Positions 46,462 through 57,986 of a DNA stretch of 64,000 nucleotides are shown piece after piece. This stretch comes from Chamaecyparis obtusa (lineage: Eukaryota; Streptophyta; Pinopsida; Cupressales; Cupressaceae): contig BSBK01004089.1 in assembly GCA_027943335.1 (NCBI GenBank), positions 1,503,501-1,567,500 of the forward strand. The letters are read 5' to 3'. Within the stretch, counting starts at the first letter, position 1, and each line of letters begins with the position of its first letter. The position numbers and the translations under genes are program-made. The notes under the pieces are model-generated. The model made no database searches, was not told the DNA's origin, and saw only the letters and a program-made list of their open reading frames with translations.

Positions 46462-47768
46462 TGTTAGGAATAGTCCCAAGAGATAACTGAGAGGGGGGGG
46501 GTGGTGAATAAGTTATCTACAAGTTTCAATTCTTTATCCAATTAAGTCTAATTAAACATAAAGCATAAACACAATGAAAGAACACTTGAACACAACACAA
46601 ATATTTTGGTTATAGGCAAACCCAGATAGGTAAAAACCCCAGTGGGAATGGGCACCCACTAATATTCTACACTAGTGTATTATGATCCATGTTAGAAGAT
46701 CCTTAACCTTGTTAGGAGTTTCTTTACAATATATTTAGTATAGTAGACCTGGTCAAGGGTTAGACCCTATTAGGAGTCTTTTACAATTAACCCTATTAGG
46801 GGTGAGGATGCACTGTCTGAGAGAACACTGCTCAAAGGGGTGAAGGCTGCAACCTTCTATTTAACAAATACACACTATATCTAGATCTTGGTGAACTATG
46901 CTTTAACCTACTATTTGGATTAGTTCCAATGTATAGTACAAATACTTTACTTGGTCACATAGACCTTCTTCTAATGGCTCAACACTTCACACACTCTACT
47001 CTGCTCTTCACAATCAACTTTGAACCATGCTCTATCAATCACAAATGACTGTCTATAAATATATTTCCTCTAAATGATATAATCCATTTGGCCTATTAGA
47101 ACCACCTTGAAATCATATTAGAGAAGTCATAAAAAACTCCAATAATAATTTAGTCATCTCTACTAAGCACGCAACACATTCTGGGACCTGTCCAATAAGA
47201 TCATTGTAGACACATGCTACACATTATCGGCTCTACCAAAACAACTAGATCTTTCTCCTCAAGCTGAATTACCTCATGCACTCTTAACTAAACCTTTCTA
47301 ACTCTTCTCCAATCTCTCATCCAAGGGTGCATACCAAAATGATAGGCGCAGCTCCAGAACCAATATAATCTCTGTCGGCTCTTCTGAACAAACATAGGAA
47401 ACTACTACTGGTGAATAGTGACTACATAAATTCACTTCTACTAATCACCAGACTCTACATCCATGAATGTAAAATCAATAAAATGTCTTCATCACATACC
47501 CAAACATGCAAGGCTCCATGATAACTATACAAAAAACCATACATAGAACACTACGTGTTACTCTGTTAGGAACACTGCTAACACGAGCTGCTATATAACT
47601 GTCTATACTAAGAGTTAACCTCTGTACCCATGATATCATTTTGATAACATGTCCATGCCACATATACTAAAATATTACTACATAAATCTTCCACACATGC
47701 TACTTACCATATGTTGTCATCAATGATAAACATATAGTCAGGACTGGCTTGCTAGAAAATCTCTAACA
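46462..47768 (-). repeat. 5' LTR of E2 (1,307 bp)
   Basis: Starts TGTTAGGAATAGTCCC and ends CTCTAACA. It aligns with the E1 LTRs at 49093-50400 and 63429-64000. A G-run lies about 30 bp inside the left end. Confidence 0.92.
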
Positions 47769-49092
47769 GTTACCCCTAGATAGAGATGCATGATCATGTA
47801 CCTCAGGATGAGGTTCCTTAGGGTGACCCAACATAGGGTGCCCCACCCTAGGATGACCTAAAACATGGTTACCCACCCCAAGATGACCCGACATAGGCTT
47901 CCTTTCCATAATGACCCAACATAGGGTGCCCCACATCAGGCACCTAGTGTCCCTCATGATATGAGAGCGATATTTCATTTTTCTACCCATGAGATGGGTG
48001 CTTATGAGATTCTATCACTTCCTCTAAGGAGCATGTATAGAGATATTTGTACCACCATTTTTCAAAGTGTAGTAGATCTAACTACACGCATGAGTAGAGA
48101 GAATGGATATACCCCACAAATTGTTGATTCTATTTTTTGAGAGTTGAGATCAGACATCTTTGATGATATATCCTTAGCTGAGGTCCAGTCACGGTCTCAA
48201 AGGATATTATCAAAGGAGAGGTTTTCCATTGCTATTGAGAGAAGAACAAGGTTAGAGCATATCAGGTTATGTGATGTGTGGTTCCTGAGATTGCACACAT
48301 GATATACCCGTGGTTCCTTGTTGCACATGGTTGTTATCCCAATAATGGTCAAATTCCACTCTATTTTTCATAGTAGGTTTATGTTGAGGTCCATTTTGTT
48401 CTCAACATGAACTACCTAAATCTTCCAAGGTACTTTGGACATGGGCATGATAGATTTGCAGACCGTGATCAATATTATAGGCCTGATCAGGCTGTGCTGA
48501 GACACAGACACTTGGTTGGGTAGAGGGCACCCATAGTGGCACCATCTCTAGCTGATATTGCTGACAGAGTTGTCATTACTTCTAAGAGGGAAGGAATTGA
48601 TAGGATTGGACATATTACAACTATGGCTGCTAGCATTACATCTGATAGACTCACTCAATATATTATGACTAGACCAACTTGAGAATGGGCATCTTCAAAG
48701 GTATCATCTAGTAGTGCACCCCTTAGTGACGAGACATATAGAGTTGTTGGTCTCCCTAGACCATGTGATATATAAGCTCTTACTGCACAACAAAGTCACC
48801 TTGAGATGGCACATTATTTATTGGAGGACTGTTACATGAATATACCTATATTTCTTAGGTTAAGAGGGTACCTATACAATCTTTCTGAGACACCATTAGA
48901 CTCTCTTAGGGCCCTCCAGTTCCACCACCCTAGAGCACACCATCAGCTCATGCATATCATAGTTCACAACACTCTGCACCCAGTTATCATTCTATAGATA
49001 CATAGGGAGAGATAGGACTTGGTGATGTTTGCATCATAACAGAGGGCCTAGAGGGTTTTGAGGAGTAGTTACATGGATTAAGATAGAGAAAT
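47769..49092 (+). other. Sequence between E2 and E1, with a decayed plus-strand ORF
   Basis: No LTR features. At 47800-47950 there are imperfect repeats of a CAACATAGGGTGCCCCAC-like word. From about 48300 to 48990 a plus-strand frame reads as protein-like sequence with five stops, for example NMNYLNLPRYFGHGHDRFAD, ITSKREGIDRIGHITTMAAS and MAHYLLEDCYMNIPIFLRLR. I do not recognise the family. It could be a dead host gene fragment or part of another element. Confidence 0.45.
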
Positions 49093-50400
49093 TGTTAGGA
49101 ATAGTCCCAAGAGATAACTAAGAGGGGGGGGGGGTGAATCAATTATCTACAAGTTTCAATTCTTTATCCAATTAAGTATGTAATAACATTAAGCATAAAT
49201 ACAATGAAATAACACTTAACACAACACCATAATTTTGGTTACGGGGAAACCCAAATAGGTAAAAAACTTGGTGGGAATTGACACCCACTAAGAACTGCAC
49301 TAGTGTATTATGATCCATGTTAGAAGATCTTACAACCCTGTTAGGAGTTGATATTTATAATGCAATAAGTATAGTGACTTGGTTAAGGGTCAGACCCTAT
49401 TAGGAGTCTTTTACAATTAACCCTATTAGGGGTGAGGATGCACTATCTAAGAGCACACTTCTCAAAGGGGTGAAGGCTGCAACCTTCTATTTAACAGATA
49501 CACACTATATCTGGATCTTGGTGAACTGTGCATAGACCTGCTATCTTGATCAGTTCTAATGAATAGCATATATTCTTTACTTGATCACATAGACCTTCTG
49601 TTGATGGCTCAACACTTCGTACTCTCTGCTTTGCTCTGCTCTTACAACTCTGAACCATACCTTAGCAATCACAAATGACTACCTATAAATATCTTTTCCC
49701 CAAATGATATAATCAAGTCAACCTATTAGTACCATCTTGAAATCATATTAGAGAAATAATATAATTCTCCAATAACACCTTAGTCAGCTCTACTAAGCAC
49801 ACAACATAAATTAGGACTTAACAATTCCATGTGAGTAGACGCCATGCTACACATAGTCGGCTTCACTAAATTATCTCCAACTTTCTTCTCATGGTGAATT
49901 ACATCATGCACTCTTAACCAAACATTTTTAACTCTCCTCTTAACATAAATCCAAGTGTGCATGCCACAATGATAGGCACAAATACTGCAATCTTATAAAC
50001 ACTATCAACTCTCCCATATAAACTCAGGAAACTGTAACTGTCAACTAGAGACTTCATAACTCAACTTTTACTACACATCTAACTTTGCATTCATGAAAAT
50101 ATCATCATAAATATGTGTAAAACATAAGTATAAAGGTGCAAGGCTATACAACAATCATACGGCCAATCACATACATAACTGTTCTTGGGACCTGTCAGGA
50201 ATACTCATGGATATACACAACTATCTTACTATCTTCACTCAAAATCAACCTATGCATCTATGATATCATGTTGATAACATATCCATGCAACATATGCTGA
50301 AGGCTCTCTCCATCAAGCTTCCATGCATGTTGCTTACCATATGTTTTCATCAATGAAAAATATATAGTCAGTAATCTGGCTTGTTGGCAAATCTCCAACA
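49093..50400 (-). repeat. 3' LTR of E1 (1,308 bp)
   Basis: TGTTAGGAATAGTCCC...CTCCAACA, aligned with the E2 LTR and with 63429-64000. The left flank is GAAAT (49088-49092); the matching TSD would be beyond the right edge. Confidence 0.93.
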
Positions 50401-50412
50401 ATCTCCCCCTTT
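50401..50412 (-). promoter_or_regulatory. Polypurine tract of E1
   Basis: The minus strand reads AAAGGGGGAGAT next to the 3' LTR, the same as in element A. Confidence 0.88.
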
Positions 50413-50766
50413 AGCATTAATGGTACCATATGGAATGAAAAGCACCACCAATCCAAATGATCAATTTTTTTATAACATTCTCCATTTCATCAACAAAAAA
50501 TTCCCCAAGGAAGTATCCTCCAACTGTTGCAATATTCTTCAATATTCTCCATTTCCTCAACTGTACTGCTTCCTATGACTATATTTTTACTCCCCCTTTC
50601 TACTTGTTTTTTATTACCGTATATTCCTTATTTTTGTGTTTTTCATGACTATATACCACTCCCTCAATAGAAAAGGGTGCCAACACATTTAAGCACTGGT
50701 ACTACTCCTGAGGTAGAGTAGTCAACCCTTCATCAGTCACTGAGGACTAATGCACTTTTGCAAACT

Positions 50767-52480
50767 CTAATCAGATTCAAGGAAGGGAATTACTCCCAAC
50801 TTCTCCTTGAGATACTCAAAAGTATCCTTAGGTAGAGGCTTTGTGAATATGCCTGCTAGTTGATCTTTTATACTCACATAATCTACCATTACTTCTTTCT
50901 CTGCTACTTTCTCTCTTAGGAAGTGATACTTTATCTCAATATGTTTTATCTTTGCATGCATCATAGGGTTCTTTGACATATTGATAGTGCTAGTGTTATC
51001 ACAATGAATAACAATAGGATAATCAATCTAAATACCAAAATATTTTATCATTTTCTTGATCCACACAATTGTAGAGAAATTCAATGCTTCTACAACATAC
51101 TCTGCTTTTGTTGTTGACCGAGAAATATAATTTTTCTTTTTACTTGTCCAAGTGACAAGTCTATCTCCAAGGAATACAACTCCTCCAGAGGTAATATTTA
51201 TGTCATCCATGCATCCTACCCAATCTGCATCTTTATATACATGAAGCTTTACATTATTTGAATTAGGATACCATAAACTATAGTCTAAGGTTCCATTTAA
51301 GTATCTGAATATTCTTTTTACTACCATGAGATCACTTTTCTTAGGTTCTGCTATAAATCTTCCAACAATACCAACTGCATTGGAAATTTTTGGTCTAGTT
51401 GAGTAAGATATATAAGTTTTCCAATCATAGACTTATATAAGGTTATATCTACTACTGGTGAATCATCTTCTTTTGAAAGCTTACATCCTATTATCATAGG
51501 GTACTTACTAGATTGCAATCATCCATCTTTAATGTCTTCAAGATCTCTTTTTCATACTTAGTCTAATTTATGAATATACCTTTGTCTATCTGTTGCACAT
51601 TCAATCCAAAAAAGTACTTGATGGGACCAATCATGCTCATTTCAAATTCACTCTACATTTCCTTAGCAAATTTTGCACTGAGCTTATCATTTCCACCAAA
51701 TATAATGTCATCAACAAATATAGCAACTAACAGTAGTCCATCAGATGTCTCTCTTATGAATAAGTTGCAATCTACTACTCCTTTCTTGAATCCAATCTTA
51801 GTTAAGTAACCATCAAGTCTTTCATACCAAGCTCTAGGGGCTTGCTTAAGTCCATAAAGGGCTTTCTTCAATCTGCATACAATATCAGGTCTATCTGATA
51901 GGGTCAATCCTTTAGGTTGTTCTATGTAAACTTCTTCCTTTAATTTTCCATTTAGGAATGCTGACTTAACATCCATCTGGTATACCTTAAAGTTATTGAA
52001 TGTAGCATAAGATAGAAACAACTTTATGGCCTCCAATCTTCTTACAAGGGCAAATGTATCTGAATAATCAATTCCTTCTCTTTGAGCATGTCCTTTACAT
52101 ACTAGTCTAGCTTTGTTTCTTACTACTGTTCCATCTTCATTCATCTTGTTTATGAATATCCACTTGGTTCCAATCACATTCTTATCACTAGGTCTAGGGA
52201 CCAATTCCCATGTATCATTCTTAATTATCTAATCTAGCTCTTCTTTCATTACTTCATGCCAATCTGAATCATTACATGTATCTTCAACAATTAAGGGCTC
52301 AATCTGTGATAGTAGACATACCTCTTCATTTGCTGTCAAACTCTTTGCTTTTGATCTTGTCATGACTTTGTTGCTATGATCTCCAATTATGTCTTCTTTT
52401 GAATGATATCTAGATGTGAATTTCGGAACATTAGGTGTGAAATTTTCATTTGTGTTTTGTGATTATTATTCACTTGTTTC
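50767..52480 (-). pseudogene. pol: E1 reverse transcriptase and RNase H
   Basis: RT begins near 52250 (WELVPRPSDKNVIGTKWIFI), with FALVRRLEAIKLFLSYA, YQMDVKSAFLNGKLKEEVYI (about 51985), LYGLKQAPRAWYERLDGYL (about 51840) and the catalytic LVAIFVDDIIFGG near 51730. RNase H follows: KDADWVGCMDD (about 51220), STTKAEYVVEA (about 51090) and, at the C-terminus, VDYVSIKDQLAGIFTKPLP (about 50870). The ending GVIPFLESD is a normal copia pol terminus. The frame changes once between RT and RNase H (51650-51330), and TAG or TAA stops occur in between. This region supplies what E2 lacks. Confidence 0.92.
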
Positions 52481-53955
52481 AGGGTCATTGAATAGAACAT
52501 CTATGTTGTCAAACATTTCTTCAACAACTGCTTCACTACTGGTAGGTCTAGGTTCTTCAATCATAGGTGCATAATCATGACATCTTTCTTGAATCATGAA
52601 CTTCTCATCAATATCAACATGAGAACTTTCAATGATTTTCTTCAATCTCAGATTAAAACATCTATAGGCTTTTCTTTTAGTAGAGTAACCAAGAAAAATA
52701 TCTTCATCACTTCTTGCATCAAACTTGCCAATTGCTTCATCTCTCTTGATGTAGCAGTTTCTTCCAAAGATTCTAAATTATTTCACTATAGGTACATTCC
52801 CAAACCATAGCTCATAAGGTGTCTTGTATGTGCCTAGCCTTAGTTGAATTCTATTGATAGTGTAGATTGTTGCATTGACCACATATCTCAAATAGGTGTG
52901 TGCGACCTTTCCTTCAATCATGATGGTGCACGTTGTGTCAAGAATGATCCTTTTCCTTCTCTCTACAATTCCATTCTGCTAAGGGGTTCTAGGAGCACTT
53001 AGCTATCTCTTTATCCCATGTTCTTTGCAATATTCATAAAATCTATCATAGGTGAATTCTCCTCCTCTGTCTGCTCTTAGACATTTAATCTTCAATCTAG
53101 ACTCATTTTCAACCTTAGCTTTGAATATTTTGAACTTGTCAAAGGCTTCTGATTTATCCTTTAAGAACGCAACCCACATCATTCTAGAATAATCATCAAC
53201 AAAAAAAATGAAATACCTTTCACTATAGTATGATCTTATTTGAGTTTTTCCACATAGGTCTATATGTATCAGATCCAACTTTTTCTCTGTTGAGTTGTGC
53301 TTTCTTCTGAATGAATTTCTTACATGCTTTCCCATCACACATTCCCTACATATTGCATCAACTGGTTTCACAATTCTAGGAAGATCTCTTACTTCCTTGA
53401 CATTACTTATATTTACTATGTTGTCAAAATTGATATGACATAGTATTTTGTGCCATAGCCAACTATCATCTACTTTAGCAATAATCGGTAACCTTTGTCA
53501 AGCAACTATCCAACACTCAACAGGTTATGCTGAAACCATCAACATATAGAACATCATCAGTGTTGTTCTTTGCATCCAAGGTAATTGCTCCTCTACCAAT
53601 GATAGGTTTAGGAGTGTTATATCCAAATCTAACCATGCCTCCTTCGTACCTATCTAGATGAAAAAATCTATCTTTGTCTCCTATCATGTGATGCGAGCAA
53701 CCACTATCAATGATCCAATATGTCCTGATGTCTTCTTGTAAAATCAGTGCTAACTCTTGTGTATTATTTTCATCTTCAAGAGAAATGAATCAAATTTCCT
53801 CCTTAGCTCATTCTTCATTTGATACTCCATCTTTATCATAGTAACATTCCTTTGTATACTTAGGCTTGTAGTTGTTTTTGAACTTCTTAACTCTTCTAGG
53901 ACACTTAGATGTAAAGTGACCAATCTTATTACATGAAAAGAATTTGAATGGTAAT
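52480..53955 (-). pseudogene. pol: E1 integrase, protease and end of gag
   Basis: The integrase core has HIDLCGKTQIRSYYSERYF, FVDDYSRMMW and LRADRGGEF (53300-53060). After TAG codons follow ERRKRIILDT (about 52960) and the linker EEMFDNIDVLFNDPETSE (about 52500). Compared with E2, about 125 bp are missing near 53485 (pre-integrase region). The gag knuckle KFFSCNKIGHFTSKC at about 53950-53900 has the same Cys-to-Phe change as E2. Element G is inserted immediately upstream, at 53955/53956. Confidence 0.88.
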
Positions 53956-55613
53956 TGTATCATCTTAAAATGGAAGCACTTCCATGTTAAGATAATTTAT
54001 CCCTCTGAGTAATTGGTTTGGGCTCATGTCAAATTCCTTGAATTGATCTTTTCTTTGATATGGCTTTCTCTCAGCTTTCCACTTATTTTCTGCACTTGAT
54101 TCCTTCATTCTAGGTGAAATTAGGGCTAGGATCCTGAGGATTCTCCTTAATTTACCTCTTCTATGGTTCTATTTTCTAGGTAGGACTTAAAAATAGGTCC
54201 TCATGGATTTCATCATCTTCATCATAGGATTTTTTGTCTCTCCCTGGCACTCTACCCTGTTCTGATATCATTTCTAGGTCTCCAGGCACTCCTTCTGGCA
54301 TCTCTGGACTGAGACCCTAAAATCTGTAACCTCAAGGTCAATGATGACCTAAAGGGGTCAATGAAAACCTAGGAGTTCAAAGAAAACCTCATCCCTAACC
54401 TAGGTCAGGTTCAAGCTCATCCTTGACCCTAGGTTCAAGTTTCAAGGTCCCGTGATCTCTAGATGTCAGGTTTCAGAAAGAATTGTTTTCCCGCTTTCGG
54501 GTCAGCTCTTTTGGTCTCCGAAATGGTAAACTCTTAAATTATATTTAATTTAGGTCCATTCCTAAAGGTTTGAGGCCTAATTGGAATTTAATTCCCCAAG
54601 GTGGCCCCTCTAGAGGATTGTGCCCTAGATCACTATAAAAGGAAGCCTTCCTCTCTCATTTTCGCCATCAAGTTTCCAAGAAATCTCATGATCAAGGCAT
54701 CAAGTTTGCAATCTCCTCTCTCAAGTTCTCAAGGTGATCAAGAAAGTATCCATTCAAGCATTCAAATCCTCTTCTCCATTCAAGTTCTCCATTTAAGATC
54801 AAGGATTTAAGCATTCAAGCCATTGAAGGGATTTGGGTCAAGCATTCAAGATTCATCATTCAAACCCTAGATCTAGCCATCATGATGGTGTGATCTTCCT
54901 TCAAGATCCTTTGTTAGTCTTCAAGATCCATTCATCCTTCCCTCAAGGTGGATTCCAAGCATACAATCATGGAGGGTTGATTTACATTTATTGATGTTAT
55001 GTTCAAGCTTTCATATTAACATACTTGATTATATTTCAAATACAATTTGCATATCTATTGAATATCATAGCTTCGTTGTTAGATCTACTTCTACTACTTT
55101 CTAGCATTCTCCATTTTAATTTCAATATTAAGGTTGATTCCAAACTAGGGTTTGACTAAGGCAAACCCCTACCCAAACAAACAAAACCATTTTTCTTGCA
55201 AGTACATGTGTGAAACTATGAATTTGAGCTTGGATTTGGATACCCTTTTCACCAAACTTTTGAGATCTGCGAACAAAATCAAAGTTGATCTTCATAATAA
55301 AAATGTAGCTTTTGACCTTTTATGAGGGTCAAAGATGACCTCCCTTAGAATTGGAAAAGAATTCCGGGTTTTGTAGATCTCACAGTTTCGATTCAAGATT
55401 GTGGAAATCAACAGTTTCTGAGACTGTTTGACAGGGTTTTCAGTAGGTTCTTTTTCAGAGGTAAGTACCTTTACCTCTTCATTTTAACATTAGTCATTTA
55501 TATTTACTTTCCATATCAATACAATTCAAATTTAAGTATTAAATATTGGTTTTGGGGTCTCTTTTATGTGCAAAACATTGTTGTAGGATCCGATCCATAT
55601 TTTATCCTTTACA
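53956..55613 (+). repeat. 5' LTR of element G
   Basis: TGTATCATCTTAAAATGG...TATCCTTTACA; TATAAAA at 54634-54640. It has several GGTCAA/TTGACC words around 54340-54450. Confidence 0.93.
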
Positions 55614-55787
55614 TTTTGGTGAACCTGTGATAGACAACTCTTTCTTTTTGGTGTTTGATCATTTGTTTTCTTGCCTTAAGATTAGATTTATTTTATGCTC
55701 TTGCATTTAGATTTCAAAAATCCAAAAAAAATTGCAAAATTTCATTAAAATACAAAAATATTTACATTTTTCATTTTAGTATTCAAC

Positions 55788-56105
55788 ATGTATGATTCTT
55801 GTTTTGAGTACTTTGATGAGGCTTTTGTTGTTCAAGATGATAGATACCTTAACGAGGTACATGGAAGTGAAGATGAAATTTTTTTGAATGAGATCTTCAT
55901 TGATCCTATTTCTATTTCATCTTCCTCCACAAACTCTTTAATTGACCTTTACAAAGATGAGTTAGGGTTTGATGTTAATTCTTCTCCTAATCTATGTCTT
56001 TTCTATGAGCCTATTTTACAATACAATTTACCTTCTTTCTATAATGTTCCCTTTTTTACTATGTTGGAAAATAGGGACAGTTACATCAACTTCCCTTTCT
56101 ACTAG
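55788..56105 (+). pseudogene. Element G ORF, N-terminal part
   Basis: A 105-codon frame opens with ATG at 55788, about 175 bp after the 5' LTR. It is acidic and aromatic (CFEYFDEAFVVQDDRYLNEV, then SSSSTNSLIDLYKDELGFDV). It ends at a TAG, after which about 1 kb of AT-rich sequence separates it from the second part at 57115. No known domain recognised. Similar acidic N-terminal proteins occur in pol-less plant LTR elements, but I cannot name a family. Confidence 0.5.
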
Positions 56106-56790
56106 GTCACTTGGATGCAATTAAAACTCGTAATGGAAGTTAAATCAAAGATCAATGATTATTGCTGATATTAGAAGTAATATAAGTCAATTTAAATAAT
56201 AGATATACTCAATATACAAGTATTATATGCTTATGAATATAACCATATCACTTGTTGTAAAGTCGATAAAATTATGTAATCGATTATATTGCTCTTAGCA
56301 ATGGCTGCGATATCTAATATGACAACTTTAATATCCAACTTAGATATTATCATTAGAAATGACATGTTGCTATTTTAGATCATCAATGGATGCCTGCAAC
56401 TTAATAATGGATGTCATGTCTGATGTATATTGCTTAATCTCTGCAAATCATAGATGTCATCACTGATCTGCACTCCTTAGTGTGTTCCTCTCCGTATATT
56501 CCTTTTCCTCTCCACCTATATCTTCCATGATTCCCTCTGTCCCATTCCTTTGTATCTATACAATACTAATATGCCTCCTCGATCATGGTTACTAGTCACG
56601 ACCCTAGCTATCTTGTCACTTCATGTTCGTGCTAAAGCTGATTAGTGTGATCGACTTAATAATGTTGTTTCACTACTATTAAAAAAAATGTTGATTCATT
56701 AATATCGATTCATTTAGAATCGTTGAATATTATACGGAGTATATGGTTAACATTATTAACGTGGATAATATTAATATTATTAAATACATT

Positions 56791-56856
<66 letters not shown>

Positions 56857-57114
56857 ATAGATATTGATTGTTGTAATGTCTTTATGATTAGATAAAATAG
56901 ATTTAATATTTATATTATAACCAATTCCAATAATATATGATTATATATTAATAATATATTATTTTATGGATTGATATTAATATTATTATTGAGTAATATT
57001 ATTAAAGATTAATATTCTATTATCTTATTATTAATAATTAATAATTAATAATTATTAATATTATATATAACAATTATTCATAAGGACTCATATATTTATT
57101 ATTATTAGAATAAT
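56106..57114. other. AT-rich interruption of the G ORF with a TA microsatellite
   Basis: About 1 kb of very AT-rich sequence between the two coding parts of G, with many ATTAATAAT words and a pure TA run. It may be a small inserted element or an expanded non-coding stretch. I found no convincing terminal repeats or TSD. Confidence 0.45.
56794..56854. repeat. (TA)n microsatellite, about 61 bp
   Basis: Uninterrupted alternating TA. Confidence 0.97.
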
Positions 57115-57986
57115 GTTCAAATCAAGTTTACTCATTTGTATCGTCAATTACGGCTCATGACACTTTCTCCTTTAGGGATCAAGCTTTAATGACTTATGAC
57201 ACTCCTACAATGTGCTTTATGGATAGGGATGATAGTCCTCCTATTTGGGATGAACCTTTGGATTTGGATGTTGATTACTCTCTTCCTCATGAAACCATTA
57301 TGGATAATCCTCCTATTTGGGATGAACCTTTGAATTTTGATGTTGATTACTCTCTTCCTCGTGAAACCATTGTGGACAATTCTCCTATTTGGGATGAACC
57401 TTTGGATTTGGATGTTGATTACTCTCTTCCTCATGAAACCATTGTGGATAATCCTCCTATTTGGGATGAAACTTTGGATTTGGGTGTTGATTAATCTCTT
57501 CTTCATGAAGCCATTGTGGATAATTCTACTTTTTGGGATGAACCCTTGGATAAATACATTGATTTATCACCTCCTTGTGAAGAATTTTTGATACAAGAAG
57601 ATGACATTATAAATCTCTCACCTCCATTTGGGATTCCTTCTAGTGACAAGGCATTAGTGGAGAAAGATATGAATTCCATTAATTCTCTTCCTCTTAGTGG
57701 GGATCTTATGGGAAATCAAGATCCTACCTCACAACCTTCTTACCATAGTATTACTTATATCTATTCAAACCCTTTTCCAACTGTGGTTCCAAGTGTTCCT
57801 TTAGTTGTGTCTTCCATTCATATTACTTCCTACACTTTTCCTAGTATTCCTAGACTTCCTAATCCTAATTGTATCCTTCCTATTCTAGTTCCTAATCTTC
57901 CTCATCCTAATCTTGTCTTTCCTAATCCGATTCCTAATTCTTCATCTTCTATTCCTAGTTGTTCCCACACTTATGTTGAGATTTAA
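57115..57986 (+). pseudogene. Element G ORF, C-terminal part with 24-residue tandem repeats
   Basis: The open frame reads through SSITAHDTFSFRDQALMTYD to an ATG at 57189 and on to 57986. It is broken by a single TAA at about 57492, where earlier repeat units have TAC (Tyr). From 57231 there are five 24-residue units of the type PPIWDEPLDLDVDYSLPHET, the last degenerate. A Pro/Ser-rich tail follows (SLPLSGDLMGNQDPTSQPSY, then repeated PNP/PNL motifs). The protein is acidic and probably disordered. Function unknown; no gag, protease or polymerase motif. Confidence 0.6.
57231..57590 (+). repeat. Five tandem 72-bp units (24 codons each) in the G ORF
   Basis: Units begin at 57231, 57303, 57375, 57447 and 57519, exactly 72 bp apart. 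The first four are nearly identical. The unit encodes DNPPIWDEPLDLDVDYSLPH plus ETIV. Confidence 0.95.

Larger units (their letters stand above)
44001..47768 (-). mobile_element. Element E2: Ty1/copia retrotransposon, 5' half
   Basis: On the minus strand: 5' LTR (46462-47768), PBS (46448-46460), gag-protease (46404-45289), integrase (to about 44002). RT, RNase H and 3' LTR are missing. The left end is a breakpoint fused to element F at 44000/44001. E1 at 49-64 kb is a second copy of the same family and shows what has been lost. Confidence 0.9.

Noticed and set aside
54601..54810. 69-codon ORF repeated at 60717-60911
   Set aside because: Lies in the G LTRs just upstream of and across the TATA box; no protein-like conservation beyond the LTR itself.
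57186..57506. 106-codon minus-strand ORF with repeats
   Set aside because: Antisense shadow of the 72-bp repeats; the plus frame continues on both sides and the minus frame does not.
57231..57590. CRISPR-like regular repeats
   Set aside because: Units are contiguous with no spacers, encode protein, and the context is a plant genome.
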